Source: Furcasterigmium furcatum
Lineage: Eukaryota; Ascomycota; Sordariomycetes; Glomerellales; Plectosphaerellaceae
Length of the DNA stretch: 64,000 nucleotides
Direction: 5' to 3'
Assembly: GCA_001599815.1 (NCBI GenBank)
Contig: BCIA01000002.1
Span: 5,987,626 to 6,051,625, forward strand
Positions within the stretch are counted from its first letter, which is position 1. Every line of letters begins with the position of its first letter. A program made the position numbers and the translations under genes. Positions 11,115 to 23,600 of this stretch are shown in pieces. The notes below the pieces were generated by a model. That model worked only from the letters and a program-made list of their open reading frames with translations. It was not told the DNA's origin and ran no database searches.

Positions 11115-12885
11115 ATGGCTTCGATTTCCAGTAAGGATCATGGACGCGGTCCCTCCTCCGTCCCCGTCGCTAACAGGGTGTTTTGCAGTTTCCGTCAAAC
11201 ACCAGGGCAAGAAATACGACCTCGACGTTGATGCCGGCTCGAACGGCGAGACCTTCAAATACCAACTCTTCAGCTTGACCGGCGTCGAGCCCGAGCGCCA
11301 GAAGATCCTCGTCAAGGGCGGCCAGCTTAAGGATGACGCCGACATGGGCAAGCTCGGCCTGAAGCCTGGCCAGACCATCATGATGATGGGCACGCCATCC
11401 GGAGGCACCACGGAGCTTGTGCGACCCAAGGAGGCTGTCAAGTTCGTCGAGGACATGACCGAGGCCGAAGCCGCCCAGCAGGAGGGTGCCNCCCCCGCCG
11501 GCCTCGAGAACCTCGGCAACACCTGCTACCTCAACTCGACTCTGCAGACGCTCCGATTGATGCCCGAGCTCCAGGACTCGCTGAAGAAGTACAAGGAAGA
11601 CGGTCGTGGCAACCAGGCCGCTGTCGGCAGCTTGGGCTTGGGATCTCAGCTGGAGGCCGGAGATCTCGCCAAGCCCCTCGGGCAACTCTACAAGAGCATG
11701 ACGGAGACACAAGACAGCGTGGCTCCTTATGGTTTCCTGAGCGCGCTCCGGACTGTGTTCCCCCAGTTCGCCGAGAAGTCCAAGACGGGACACGGATACG
11801 CCCAGCAGGACGCCGAGGAGGCTTGGTCGCAGATCATCTCTCAACTGAAGCAACGCTTGAGCGATGGCGAGAACAACTCGTTCATTGACAAGTATATGTC
11901 TGGCCGCATGAAGTCGGTCCTCGAGGCCGACGAGCAGGCCGCCAGAGACGGTGGTGAAGAGGCGGTCACCTCCTCGGACACCTTCCTCAAGCTCAACTGC
12001 CACATCGACGCCACGATCAACCACCTGCGGGACGGCATCCTCGCCGGCCTCACCGAGGAGATCGAGAAGAGGTCGTCCGTCCTTGACCGCGACATCAAGT
12101 ACACCAAGAAGTCCCAGATCTCGAGGCTCCCCAAGTACCTCACCGTCCACTTCGTCCGCTTCTTCTGGAGGCGAGACACGCAGAAGAAGGCCAAGATCAT
12201 GCGTAAGGTCACGTTCCCCCACGAGCTGGATGTCGTCGAGTTCTGCGACGACCAGCTCAAGGCCGCCCTGGTCCCCGTGCGCGACAAGGTTCGCGAGGTC
12301 CGGAAGGACGAGGAGGACATTGAGAGGGCCAGGAAGAGGCGCAAGATCAACCCCGTTGACGATGGGGATGTGGCCGGCTCCTCGGGCGGCGCCCGCGAGA
12401 AGACGGCCCTGGAGAAGGCGAACGAGAAGAAGGTGCCCAAGAATGCGGGGCTGCCCTCCACCGACGGCGACACCGAGATGCAGGAGACGTACAAGACGGA
12501 TGCCGAGGTCGACGCGGAGAAGGACGCCGCGCTCCTTGCCGCCAAGAAGGAGCTCTTCAGCCTGATCAACAAGGACCTGATGGCCGACGAGGGTGCCAAC
12601 CAGTCTGGCCTGTACGAGCTCCGCGGCGTCGTCACCCACCAGGGCTCCAGCGCCGACAGCGGCCACTACACGGCGTACGTCAAGAAGGAGGCCCGCGTGG
12701 ACCCCAAGACTGGCAAGAAGGGCGAGGAGGACGGCAAGTGGTGGTGGTTCAACGACGACAAGGTCAGCGAGGTCACCCAGGATAAGATTGACGCCCTCTC
12801 CGGCGGCGGCGAGTCCCACTCTGCCCTGATCCTGCTGTACAGGGGCATCCCTCTCCCGACCGCCGATGGCGAGGAGAACAACTGA
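11115..12885 (+). CDS. UBP6: Proteasome-associated deubiquitinase Ubp6/USP14
   Basis: Exons 11115-11130 and 11189-12885 give 570 residues; the 58-bp intron has a GTAAGG donor and a GCTAAC branch point. Residues 6-80 are the ubiquitin-like domain that docks on the proteasome subunit Rpn1. The catalytic USP domain starts at about 110. The Cys box is GLENLGNTCYLNSTLQTL with catalytic Cys118, and the His box is SADSGHYTAYV with His498, followed by WWWFNDD. A charged insert with a basic RKRRK stretch and many Lys/Glu lies at about 380-450. The enzyme trims ubiquitin from substrates at the 26S proteasome and gates degradation. Base 11491 is n, leaving residue 107 undefined (Thr, Pro, Ala or Ser) just before the catalytic domain; this is a sequencing gap, not a mutation. 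The ATG at 11115 fits the usual MxxxxSVKHQGKKY start. Confidence 0.96.
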
Positions 12886-13240
12886 TCAACGGACGAGCGG
12901 GGCACATGGGTTTTGAGCTCACCGGGCATGGCTGAGTCGGCGTTTACGTGCGATGAGTATGGGACATGACAATGGTTCGTTTTCGACTGGCCATGCATAG
13001 CGGCATAGACTAGGCACAACGGAAACAGGAATACAGGTGGTGGCTCTTGCTGGAGCGTACACACGGGAATCTTCTCTGCGGACTGCGCCCGACGATGAGG
13101 CGCGGTTTCTCTCTTGACTACGTGTGGTCTTGGATCCCGCCCGCCTAGTATTATTCCTGGGGTATCATAAATGCGACAATCCTGCTACTAATACAAGTAA
13201 CTGTTCCCATGTCCCGTGGTGGGTTCCACCTCCGCCAGTG
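12886..13240. other. Intergenic stretch between convergent genes
   Basis: Holds the 3' ends of UBP6 and of the small membrane protein. Nothing else seen. Confidence 0.5.
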
Positions 13241-13674
13241 CTATGACGATGAGGGCGAGTTTTCGTCCCACACCACTTTCGCCGCCTTTCTCTCCTCCTC
13301 TGCCACCTTCCTCCCCTCCTCTGCCGCCTTCCTCTCCACCTCCGCTGCTTTTCTCTCCTGTGAAAGCTTGTCAAATTTCCTCATCTTTTCCCGTATTGTC
13401 TCCCGCTGCGCCGCCAGGTGGGTGCGCTGCGTTTCGAGGACGGCGATCTGCTCCTCGAGGGGCGATGCGCGGAACTCGTTCCGTTTCTGGAAGGAGGTCA
13501 GCTCTGCTGAATAAGAGGGCATGCAGACCGGATGGGAGAGGCACGACGCACTTCTGTCCACTCTTGCTGGGTCTTGAGGCCGGCGCCGTAGGTTGCGCCG
13601 GTGAAGACGACGGCGGCGAAGCAGGTGGCGACGACGCCGGCTCGGACCTTTCGGAAGCCGGAGGATGCGCTCAT
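13241..13674 (-). CDS. Small membrane protein with C-terminal coiled coil
   Basis: Exons 13674-13552 and 13486-13241 give 122 residues. The 65-bp intron (GTGCGT donor, GCTGAC branch point, CAG acceptor) joins EWTE to KRNEFRASP in frame. Residues 8-30 (RKVRAGVVATCFAAVVFTG) form one membrane helix after a short basic N-terminus, as in single-pass mitochondrial inner-membrane proteins. Residues 55-115 are a charged coiled coil ending in a short internal repeat (ERKAAEVERKAAEEGRKVAE). Length and layout resemble small respiratory-chain assembly or membrane-organising proteins, but I do not recognise a named family. A longer in-frame start exists at 13737, adding 21 residues; 13674 is preferred because it puts the basic residues right before the helix. 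Confidence 0.68.
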
Positions 13675-14883
13675 GATGTGTGCTGGCCGGGCGGTGCTTA
13701 TGTATGTCCGGCGTTCACCAGTATTCCCGCCAGACACGGGAGGCTTCTTCGGCCCTGATGTCGTGGACTCGTTCAGACTCGGCGGGGGCGAGCGGTGTCG
13801 ATGCCGAGGACGAGCGGCTCGAGGTGGACGCGATGCTGGCGAGCGATGTCGTTCGTCGGTGGCGCGGTGGTCTGGGATGGGAGTCGGCCGAGGATTCCGG
13901 CGGCGGCGGTTGGTCGATGTCGTTCTGCAGCAGAGATGATAATGTCGGTGCTCCAGGTTGGCGGCATCTCAGGACCTGCAATTCGATTTCCATTGGGGAA
14001 GCGCTAGCGGAGCTGGACCGGCAGTGGGGCGCTCGGCGGGCATTAGCGGCGGGGATGCCCAGGGTCCTTAGTAATCGGCCGGCATCCTCTGGCAGTGAGT
14101 TGAACTGTGTCATGGCTACAACTCGTAAATGCAGGGGAAATAGCCCAGTTGAGGGAATTGAGGTGGTGAGGAGGAGTATGTTTTGAGGGAACTGGATTTA
14201 TCAAGATATCAAGACGGAGAAAAACCAAAGGCGTTTCGAGGCCCCGCCAAGAGCCCATTATTCCAGCGTCCATAGTATCACGCGCGTCTCAAGCTCCAGC
14301 CTCCGGTCAGCGGCTCATTCGTCCCCGCGCCGTCCTTTCCACTGCGTCCCTCAACGCCGCCGCTGTCTGTGGCCCCGAAACCAGAAGCGTCAAAAGGCCG
14401 AACGTCCCCTCCTCCACCGTGCCTCTGCCCAACCGGATCGACAAGAGGCCCTTTGAAACAGAAGCCCCTCTACCTCCTGTGGTTACGGTGAGTTGAGATG
14501 ATCTCCTTGCCCTGTTTCGGGATGTGCTTTTCGAAACGACGCCCGGGCCATGGGATCTTTTCTCTCGGGAGAATCAAGGCGCATCTCCCGGGGGATTCAG
14601 CAAAAGCTGTCTGTGACTTGGCCAGGTTCTCGATACGAAGAAGAAGGCTCATGAACGGCATTGCGCCCACTGGACCCCTATGACCTCACAGGGCATTTCC
14701 TATGATGAGGCGTCCCCGGCAGCCTCAGCCATGCCGCCGCGCCTCCAAAGCCACTTCACTTGGTCCACGGACTATCCTCATCTCATCCTCACATATAGCG
14801 CATAAGTCCTCCCTGATCAGATGAATCCCATAGCTGACTCGCTGTAATTATACAGAGGATCCAATCACTTGAGTCCTTTCACA
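13675..14883. other. Divergent upstream region
   Basis: Lies between the small membrane protein and the SHB17-like gene and must hold both promoters. No supported exon, RNA gene or repeat seen. Confidence 0.5.
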
Positions 14884-15950
14884 ATGGCACCCCGCGTCTT
14901 CATCATCCGTCACGGAGAGACCGAGTGGTCTCTCAACGGCCGGCACACCGGTACCACCGACATCCCGCTGACGGCCAACGGCGAGAAGCGCATCAAAGCC
15001 ACCGGCAGAGCTCTCGTGGGAAACGACAGGCTGATTGTCCCGCGCAAGCTTTGCCACATGTACGTTGAGACCGCGCCTCGCTATCATGCTGGCTGTCGCC
15101 CCCTTTTTACATTCTGTGGCGCATACGCCATTTTGATATGAATTAATGGTACTTGAATTTAACGCCTCGCAGCTACGTATCGCCTCGCAAGCGTGCCCAG
15201 CGCACATTCGAGCTCCTTAACCTCGGCCTCAGCGAGCCCCTGCCATGGCACGCCCACGGTGAGAGGGACTCGACCTCCGAGCCCTGCGGCGCCCACATAG
15301 AAATCACCGAGGACATCCGCGAGTGGGACTACGGCGACTACGAGGGCATCACGAGCCCCGAGATCCGCCGCATCCGCAAGGAACAAGGCCTCAGCGAGTC
15401 CTGGGACATCTGGAGGGACGGCTGCCCTGGCGGAGAGTATGATGCCCCCTTTCCGTATTGCCCATATCTTGCTTCTGCCCGAGATTTCAACCTGCAGTTT
15501 CTCTTAAAGCAGTACAGCAACTGACAACCGAGCACAGGAGTCCCCAGCAGGTCAGTGAGCGTCTCGACCGCCTGATCCAGGACATCCGCGACAGGTGGCA
15601 CGCCAGCGTCATGGCCAAGGGCAAGGACGTCGCCGCCAAGGAGAGCGGCGACGTCCTCATTGTCGCCCATGGACACATCCTGCGCGCCCTCGCCCTGCGC
15701 TGGACCAAGAGGGAGCTCAACGACGGCCCGGCCTTCCTCCTGGAAGCTGGAGGTGTGGGAACCCTGAGGTGAGCATGACCCTTTTCTCTCCTGTCATCAT
15801 GGACCGAGAATGGCCGTCCCCCCCTGCAGGGATCATAAAATTCTCCGAGCGTCCATGGTAAGACTCCATGCTGATTTGTTTAGCTACGAGCACGACAAGA
15901 TCGATGAGCCAGCCATCCTCCTTGGCGGCGGCTTCGTTGTGGACATTTAG
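14884..15950 (+). CDS. SHB17: Sedoheptulose-1,7-bisphosphatase-like histidine phosphatase (Shb17-like)
   Basis: Exons 14884-15059, 15173-15436, 15538-15768 and 15884-15950 give 245 residues; introns are 113, 101 and 115 bp. The histidine phosphatase signature RHGETEWS (His10 is the phospho-acceptor) opens the protein, followed by GRHTGTTDIPLT. The family blocks SPRKRAQRTFELL, REWDYGDYEG, WDIWRDGCPGGES and VAHGHILR (second catalytic His191) are all present, ending LEAGGVGTLSYEH-DEPAI. The blocks match yeast Shb17 closely. Shb17 dephosphorylates sedoheptulose-1,7-bisphosphate, feeding ribose synthesis without the oxidative pentose pathway. Glycolytic phosphoglycerate mutase is less likely given the WDIWRDGC and DEPAI blocks. 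It converges with the methyltransferase gene. Confidence 0.9.
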
Positions 15951-16224
15951 GTTCAATGTTGCAGAGGCGGCTTGCAACCTGTGATGGTTTCAGGGTTCAG
16001 CTTCTGGCTTTGTTTATTACAAGTCGAAAAAATGGACGACGAAGAAATAGAGAAGTGACCATGATGTGCCCCATCCTTCAGGCGCCATGGAAGAAACGCG
16101 AACTTATGAGCTCAGAGATTATGCTTTTGCTACGGTATAAAATGCGTCAAAGTAATGCTCGGCAAAAGGCCACCATTTGGGCACCGTTTCTCCCCCCAGC
16201 TTTGCTGAACATCTTCGTCGCACC

Positions 16225-17657
16225 CTATGCCTTGACACCCCGGGCCAGGAACACCCTCCGCTTCATGCTCAGACCACCGGGCTTTCCGCTTGTAAAGACC
16301 ACACCGCTGCCCAGCTCGGCCAACGCAAAGTCCTTCCCGGCGCCGGCGCCCTCGAAGATGGCCTTGATCCGCTCCTCGGAGAATCCGTGATGCTTGATCG
16401 TGTGCTGTGCGTTCTTACGAATCTCATCGACAAACTTGTCCTCCTGGTCGTGCCCGTGATCGTGCCCATGCCCATGGTCGTGCCCATGTCCGTGTCCGTG
16501 GTCGTGTCCGTGGCTCGCCCCAGCCGGCTCATGGGGCAAAAAGTCGAGGATGAACAGCACACCGCCAGGCCTCAGTCGCTCGACGAGCTTCTTGGCGGAG
16601 TAGTCCGGGTCGTCAAAGTGGTGGAAGCCGAGGCCGACAGCGGCAACGTCAAAGTTGGAGAACTCAGGCCCAGCGAAGGGGGCCGGCGTCGGGTCCTCCG
16701 GGTCGGTGAGGTTGCCTTGGTAGGCGTGCATCTCATCCTTGCTCAGGCCCTGGTCAAGGTTAGTTACTGCACTGCTTTGCGAGGAGCGTATCACGAGATA
16801 CGTCCGATGGGCGGCTGCTGTGCAACCCAGACAGCCCGCACTGGGAAGGAGGCAGAGAGGCGGTGGCATGATGTGGCGCGCTGCTAAGGTGCGTGAATTG
16901 GGGCGGAGACGGGTTTCCGCATCGTCCATAGCCCGCATGCAGTTGGCCTCATGTGCATACGAGGCAGCTAAGGCGACGAGCGACAGCATGTCGCATCCCA
17001 TCCCATCCCAGTTGAGGCCCAATGAAATGAAGATGATCACCCACCTGGTTTTCGGCTCGCGCATTGTACGTCGCGGCCATATTCTCCGAGATGTCGATGC
17101 CAACGCATTGCGATGTGTATTGTGCGAGGGCCTGCGGGAAGCAAACATGGTCAGTACCGTCCGGCACTCCTCAAACTCAAGCCAGCTGTCTTGTGCGACT
17201 CGCGACTTTCAGGGCGGCCCGAGACACAGCCGCGGGAGTGACCTGGCCCGTCTGGAGTACAAGAGAAGCAGCAGCCGGATAACATACCCTCGAGATCAGG
17301 CCTGTGCCACAGGCATAATCAAGCAGCCTGACGGTCGTGTCGTCGGCCTTCGTGGCGATGGCCTTGTCCGCGCCGTCGTCTCCCTCCTCGTCGTCATCAT
17401 CGTCCTCGACCCAGTCGGTGCTGATGAAGTACCGACGCTTCTGGATCTCCTCGACGAGCTGCACGATGGTCTTCTCGAACCTCGAGTCATACTCCGAGGC
17501 GAGCTTACTATAGAGGGGGAAACGATGTGTCAGTCGCATGCTGCCTGCAAGAAGCCGGTCTCAGATTTCCGGCCCCGGCGGTGCAACCTGACAGGTCTCT
17601 TTGACAGGATGCAGCTTACTCAAAGTAGGCCTTGTTGGCGTTGACTGTGTCAGCCAT
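16225..17657 (-). CDS. Class I SAM-dependent methyltransferase with His-rich insert
   Basis: Exons 17657-17620, 17507-17288, 17131-17045 and 16749-16225 give 289 residues; introns are 112, 156 and 295 bp, long for this window. Motif I is LLDYACGTGLISR (about 74-86), the acidic strand is CVGIDISENM, and the catalytic fold runs on through DVAAVGLGFHHFDD and LRPGGVLFILDF, as in UbiE/type 11 methyltransferases. An Asp/Glu run sits at about 40-50. At about 195-216, between strand 5 and the next helix, a run of His-Gly/His-Asp repeats is inserted; in DNA it is a degenerate 6-bp minisatellite at about 16442-16512. The substrate cannot be told. The His run could bind metal ions or simply be an expanded loop. 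Confidence 0.86.
16442..16512. repeat. Degenerate 6-bp minisatellite inside a coding exon
   Basis: Runs of CGTGCC/CATGCC/CGTGTC units on the plus strand encode the alternating His-Gly/His-Asp segment of the methyltransferase on the minus strand. The unit keeps the reading frame, so copy-number change would not break the gene. Confidence 0.75.
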
Positions 17658-20600
17658 TGTGTAACCGGCCGGCGGGCTGCGCTGTTCTGGCCTGAGATGC
17701 CGGGGAAAGGTGCCGAAGGGTGACTCGACCAATGGGTGGGCGCGGGAGGCAGGCAGCAAACGCGTCGGTTCTGAATTGCTTGCGGTGATGGATGGTTGTG
17801 TAGTTGTCAGGATGGTGCAGTGGTGGCTTCTCCTCCTACTCCGCACCGCCCGATCGAGTTGATGTTATAGCGGAGACATTTCGGGCACAAACGCCGCCGT
17901 GCCCCGGGCACTTGCCTTCGGCGACAACACTTTGTGTCCGCAAACTCAAAACTCGCCGGCTGCCTGGCCTCGCCGGCTCCACGGAGCCCCGAGATGGCCA
18001 AGTCCGGCCCTCACACACCCATGCTCGGACCCGATGTTCCCGAGATGCCATCCATCCATCCATCCAGCACAAAAGAACCTGGCGGTGCATAGGATCGGTA
18101 ATGGATGTCGAGGAACCAACCCCCCGGGGGTCGACAAGGGGCCTCGCTCCTCCTTCCGTCACGTGGACGTCCAAAGATGTCGATGACCCATGGCACGGTG
18201 CGTGCCGTCTCCCACCTCATCCCCTGCCCCCCGCCCCCTTGCCCTCCAGCCCTCGTCCTGATTGATATTCATTGTCCAAGTTCGCTTGTGCGACCCGACC
18301 AGGGAGGCGGGCAGAACGACCCCCATGTTCGCACTGGGCGGCAGGGAGGAGGCCAAGAGGACTGACCCCCGACTGAGTGCCACGTCTGCCAACCAACTCG
18401 TCATCCGAAAGACAGGCAGGCTAGAGATGTGACATGGGGCACGTCGGCTGCATCCGCGGGGGGCCGCTGCGGGACCGCGGGCGGGCAACCTGCACCAAAC
18501 CTGCAAAAGAGTCCAGTCCTGTCCGACGAGGCAATATCCTCGACCCCCGGACCCGCCGTTCTGGTCCCAACCGAGCACGCCTGGATCGAATGCGCCGCAT
18601 GCACAGCGGGCGGCCAACGGGCGGACGGGGGGGGGTTGTGGACGCGACGCTGGTGGGTGGTGACGGCGACAAGAACCAGAATGAGACCATTCACCAGGGG
18701 GCCCTCATGTCGTCGTCTGCAGGTGAGAGCAGGGTTGGTCGGTCGCACCCTTGAGAACGAAGGTCGTTGCTTCAAGGACATGAATGTCTTGGGTTGGGGG
18801 GTAATGCCATCCTGGATGCGCCGTCAGGTCAGGCGACCGCCTTTTGAGCATGCCCTGCTTGCCTGCCTGCCTGCCTGCGCCCTCGAGTCAGCGGCACGGC
18901 AACGGGACCTTGGGCGAAAAGCAATTTGGATCGGCGGGACATGCTGGAGGCTGCATACATGAGCAGCCTGTGACTTCCACAGCATGCGGGCGGTGAGAGA
19001 ACTTCACCGGGCGGCGGGCTGAGCCATACGTCCGTTCGTACGTACGTGCCAACCCGGACGACCAACGGTCCAAAACAGCCAGCGGCATCAGCCGCCGACG
19101 ATCTCTTGGTGCCTGGAGCAGAGAGTCGGCACATAATGTGCCACAGCACCAACCGTTGAGGCTCAGTGCATGCCGTGCCGCCAGACGCTGGTGCATCTTA
19201 ATCCATAAACACTCAAGTGCCAACGCAGTGCCGTGGCAGGCCAGCATCTGCTCCAAGCGCTGAGGTGCCGCCGCCGTGAGCAGTGATGTCCATCTACACG
19301 GCCCCCAGTCGGGTTTTAATAATAAGTGTCTCCACGACGGCGGTGCCCTCAACGACCGACATGTTGCATGGCAGGGAAGTCGGCCGCTAGGACCGGACAG
19401 ATGCTCTCCTTCCGGACGATGCATCAGTGAAGGGTGGGCCAGAAGGGCGGGCTTGCTGCTTGCTGCTTGCTGCTGCTGCCGCCCTCCCCCTAACCCAGGG
19501 ATCGCGTCTGTAGCTAGGAGAGAGACGCCAATTGTTATCAGCGATCGTCTCCCCTCCAACGGACGACACCTGCATGATGAACGAGGAGCAGTCCGGCTGA
19601 ACACCGCCGTGGCTGAGGGTGGAGCGCAGCAGGGGTGTGTGAAGAGGAGTAAGCCAGCCACCATTGCCTCTCTCTGTCTTTCTCACTCTCTCCCCCCCCG
19701 CCTTCCTGTCGCTTCAATCGTCTCTCAGTATCGCCGGTCGTGAGAGTTGTTCTGCAGGGATGGAGCGGCAAGGTAGCATGCCGTCGCTTCCATGGATCGC
19801 CCCCATGGCGTCGGTGGGAATCAAGGGGGAACTTGGGTATTTGGACTCGGCGCGTCGCAGCGCTGAGTGCGTCGCTTGGCTAATTATAAACGACCAACTG
19901 GTCACCGATAGTGCTGTCGACCAATGCATGCTGGCTAATGCAGAGCGAGAGGAAAGATCCTTGGTATCGGGGAGAGCGTACTTCATACTGAACTCGAACG
20001 CGCAGGTCGCGGTGTTGGTAAGACAAGGGCGGCAATAGTCCAAGTAGCCCAAGACTCCTGCTCACACATGGCTGCGGCGCAGCCAACAATCCGCATCGAC
20101 CAGGTTGTTGGCCGCTCACCGCTGGTTTGCCGCCATGCTGCGTCTCTTCGACAACGACGAGTACGTCCTTGACGGATTGCAAGGACAACGAGAGCCAGTG
20201 CGAGCTTAAGCCCGGCGGCCACGGATAAACAATTCAGATCTCACCCTGGCGGCAATTGTGCCCGGTGGTCGGTCGAGTGCTCGTTCGTCCGTCCGTCCTT
20301 GCCAATACCGTGAGGCTGCAGGAGCCTGGAGGCCGTTGGTGGCGCTGTGTTTATTTCCCAGGCTTCCTTTCCGGATGTGTTGGTCGGTCACGCAATGAGT
20401 TCTCCGTTGTCCGTTGTAGATCCAAGCGGGAGGAGACCGCAAGCCCCTCATCACTCCTCGATCAAGTTCTGATCAGTCATAATTTGGAGCGGAAAGCAGA
20501 GGAAAGACGAGCGAGTCAGGATCTGCCACGAACGTCCACCTGACAAAACTCGCATGCTGCATGGCATTTTGGCGAGAGACAGTGTGTGAGACGAGCGTGG

Positions 20601-23600
20601 ATCATTTCTGAGGGAGCTTGATACACAAGATGCTTGCTCGCCCTGGCGTCACGTCACCAGACACATCGCAGTCGTCCCTCGGTCTTCCCTAGCCCAGGTT
20701 TGGGGGTTGCCGACAGATTGCTCGCGTGGTATGGAATCGCCATGTGACATGTCGTGAGAACACGATCAGGGACGAGATGTGCAGGTTCGTCTCGGCCGCC
20801 TGTTGCAGCATTGCTCAACTCGTCCCGCAATAAGTGAGATGCGGAGGGTCGAGCCATCGCCGAGTTCCCGGAGAGGTGAACAAGATAGCAGGTGAGATAC
20901 TGGCGGCGGCGAGAAGAAAGCAATGGTACAGACTTGTCTCCTGCGTTCGTCCAGACTAAGTCTCTTGATTGCGCAGAAAGACCAGCTCGTCAGCTCTCGG
21001 GCTGAGACCCGAGGGGGCATCCTTCTCAGGAGCGAGTGCCCCTCAGGTTTTCATCAACCCCCTTTCTTCTCAATCAAGGGACAGCACGGAGGAACCCCCT
21101 GATTGGCTCCAATCAGCTGGTCTCCCAAGGCCCTACTGCAGGACGTATCCGTAAGGACCGTTGATGGTTGCGGAACCCGACTCGACGCGACGCAGGGATC
21201 CAGTTGCAGACGCGGTGGGAAGCCCGAAGGAAGACTGGCACGAACCCGGGCACCATTGTTTGATGAAGCCCGAGGCCAGTGCTCCCCTTGGCTCCTATTC
21301 TGGACCCCTCCTTGGTGCCAGAGATCAAATGAAAGAACCAAGAAAACTGGGGAATCAACGGGAGCCACGGGAAATGACGGCTACGTGCAGCGACATTGCA
21401 TCACGTGATCCCTGGTATAGTCGTCGTCTGCACCTGGGACCCAATCAGTGGATGCGCAATAGTGTCTCAGGAGGGGGCGTGTGAGATGACGCCCGTCGAT
21501 CTGGGTCTTTGTCTGCTGTGTACCGAGCTCCAGAGCTGCTCTCGAGTCTTGCACATCCTCAGACGGATTGGTTTTCCCGCTTGAGATGCTTCGTAAAAGA
21601 AGCGGACACAGGTATCTCACCCAATCTTGGGCATGGCAAACCGATGTTGTTCGACGGCTTGACTGCCTTGGCTCCCCCCCGGATGCTGTCGGCCAGCCTG
21701 AGACCCAAATGTGCAAGGCTATCCTGGGTACGCGACTGACTCCAGTAATTGCGCCCCAAAAGGCGGAAAGAACCAGGCTGTTATTTTGGGTCGTGGTCTT
21801 TTTTTTTTTTTTGGTTCTTAAATGACGAGATCCCAAGACATTGATTGATTCATGCGAATAGCGTTGAAGGAGTCCGCAGGCACACGGCTTCTTCTTCGTC
21901 CGCGTAGACGGGACCATGAGAGATGTCCGCTCATATCGTTCAATCGTCTTCCTTGTCGATGTGTTCTGATGGATAATGGTGTGGCAGGCACTAGTTGGGA
22001 GCTTGGTTCTTTCTATTCGGACCTTCAGTCTCACTCGTGAGAAATGTGTCTTACCTTGCTTTTTCTGCAGTGGAGGTCCCCAGGCCCGGACCCTCCTGCA
22101 GTCGTGTGCGAAGATCTGACCCCCCGGATCGTAGAGTTCCAGGGCAGTAGCGCGGCAATTGGTCTCACACCGGTGATGTTGCCAGTACTTGATGTTGATG
22201 TTGTACCGGAGGTCGTGTGTGTGGGGGAAGCTGCAGAAAGAAGCAAAGAAATAACACGAAACTTGGCGACTTCTGAGGGCTTTCTCTTGTGTGACAAATG
22301 GATTGAGCCTCTCCAAGATAGGTAACTGGCTGAGTGAAGGTTCATCCCACGAATGCCCAAGTCTTCGGCCAAACATGTATTCCGTGTCCGGGGGTAGGCT
22401 CTCGGAAATTGACATGACAGTCGCAGAGTCAAATGTTTGTGTCGAGGCAGGCGTTCCCCTGAATTAGCCAAATTTGTCGGCAAATCACCCACAGTCCACA
22501 GGAGATTCTTGACATCGTCGCCAATTGGCGTTCCGCATCCATCATCGACACTGCCAGTGCGCTCTGAAGTATCTGCGATGTGACTGATTTAAGAGTGGTG
22601 ACCGACAAACGGCCCAGGAGAAAACGGCTGCGGTGAGAGCTGGGTCGAACAAGCGAGAAAAAAAACGGTACGAGTACTGTAAAAGAAACGACGGGATGAT
22701 CCATTGGGAAGCGGGCGGGAGGGCGTCCTAGGGTCGGCCCAGGGACATGCATGCATGCAGCCCCTGTACCCTGCCACAGCCCTTGTCCGGGGGCTTTGCG
22801 CAACCCCAGGGTCGTCACAGCACCCCCGGTTTCTGCGTAGGAAGCACTGTGTGTGGGTGTGTGTGCGTGTGTGCAGCCCGGCTTGCATCCAACAGAGGGC
22901 ACCCAAGTCCAATATTGAACCAAGTTTGTCCTTGCGCGATTTCCTCGAAAATCTCACATGCCGAGGCACATTGAGTTTATGGAATGCTTGTCTTGTCTGT
23001 GAGCGCAGAGGGCAGGCCTTGTTGCCAGATGGGGTGCTCCGCCTGGAAACCACCTGCGCGGGTGTCGAGTATTGGAGACAAGGGGTCAACACGGGTAGGC
23101 AGGCCCTGGGCATTTTAGCCGGACAAACACGGACGGGCTGGCGGGCTACCCGCCTGGACGGACCGCTAAGGACGGGAAAAAGGAACGTTCCAACCGGGGA
23201 TTGGATGGGGGTCCTTACACTAGCGGTGCCCGTTGGTGGTAGTCCATCGCTGACGTCTGCCCCCAGTCCAGTCCAAGAATCGTGATGTGTGCAAGGGCTA
23301 TGGCTCGTCGAGCGCTGTACTTGATACAGTACGAGCTGATGACGCGGGTTCCGTGTTCCATTGCCACGTCTTGCATGCGCCAAGATGCGAACAGTGGCCA
23401 CGGGCGCGGGGGACGGACCACGTGAAGGCACGAGTCATGATCGCGACGACGGGGCGAGCAGGCGGGAGAGGATTCAAGCTGTATATACGAGTAGGAGCAA
23501 TGCCTGGCAAGTTGGTCGCCATCGCCATCACCATCGCTTCGGCTCTGTCCTGATGTAGGTTGGCGGAACGTCGGCGGATGCGATCCGTGAAGCGCCATCA

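Noticed and set aside
11491..11491. Ambiguous base in UBP6 as a possible mutation
   Set aside because: It is an n in the assembly; the frame is intact on both sides.
11170..12819. 549-codon open frame antisense to UBP6
   Set aside because: A by-product of high third-position GC in UBP6; composition is a mirror of the real gene.
21381..23431. Long open frames (344 and 280 codons) in the gene-poor region
   Set aside because: No recognisable motif, irregular composition, overlap in several frames and no plausible splice or start context.
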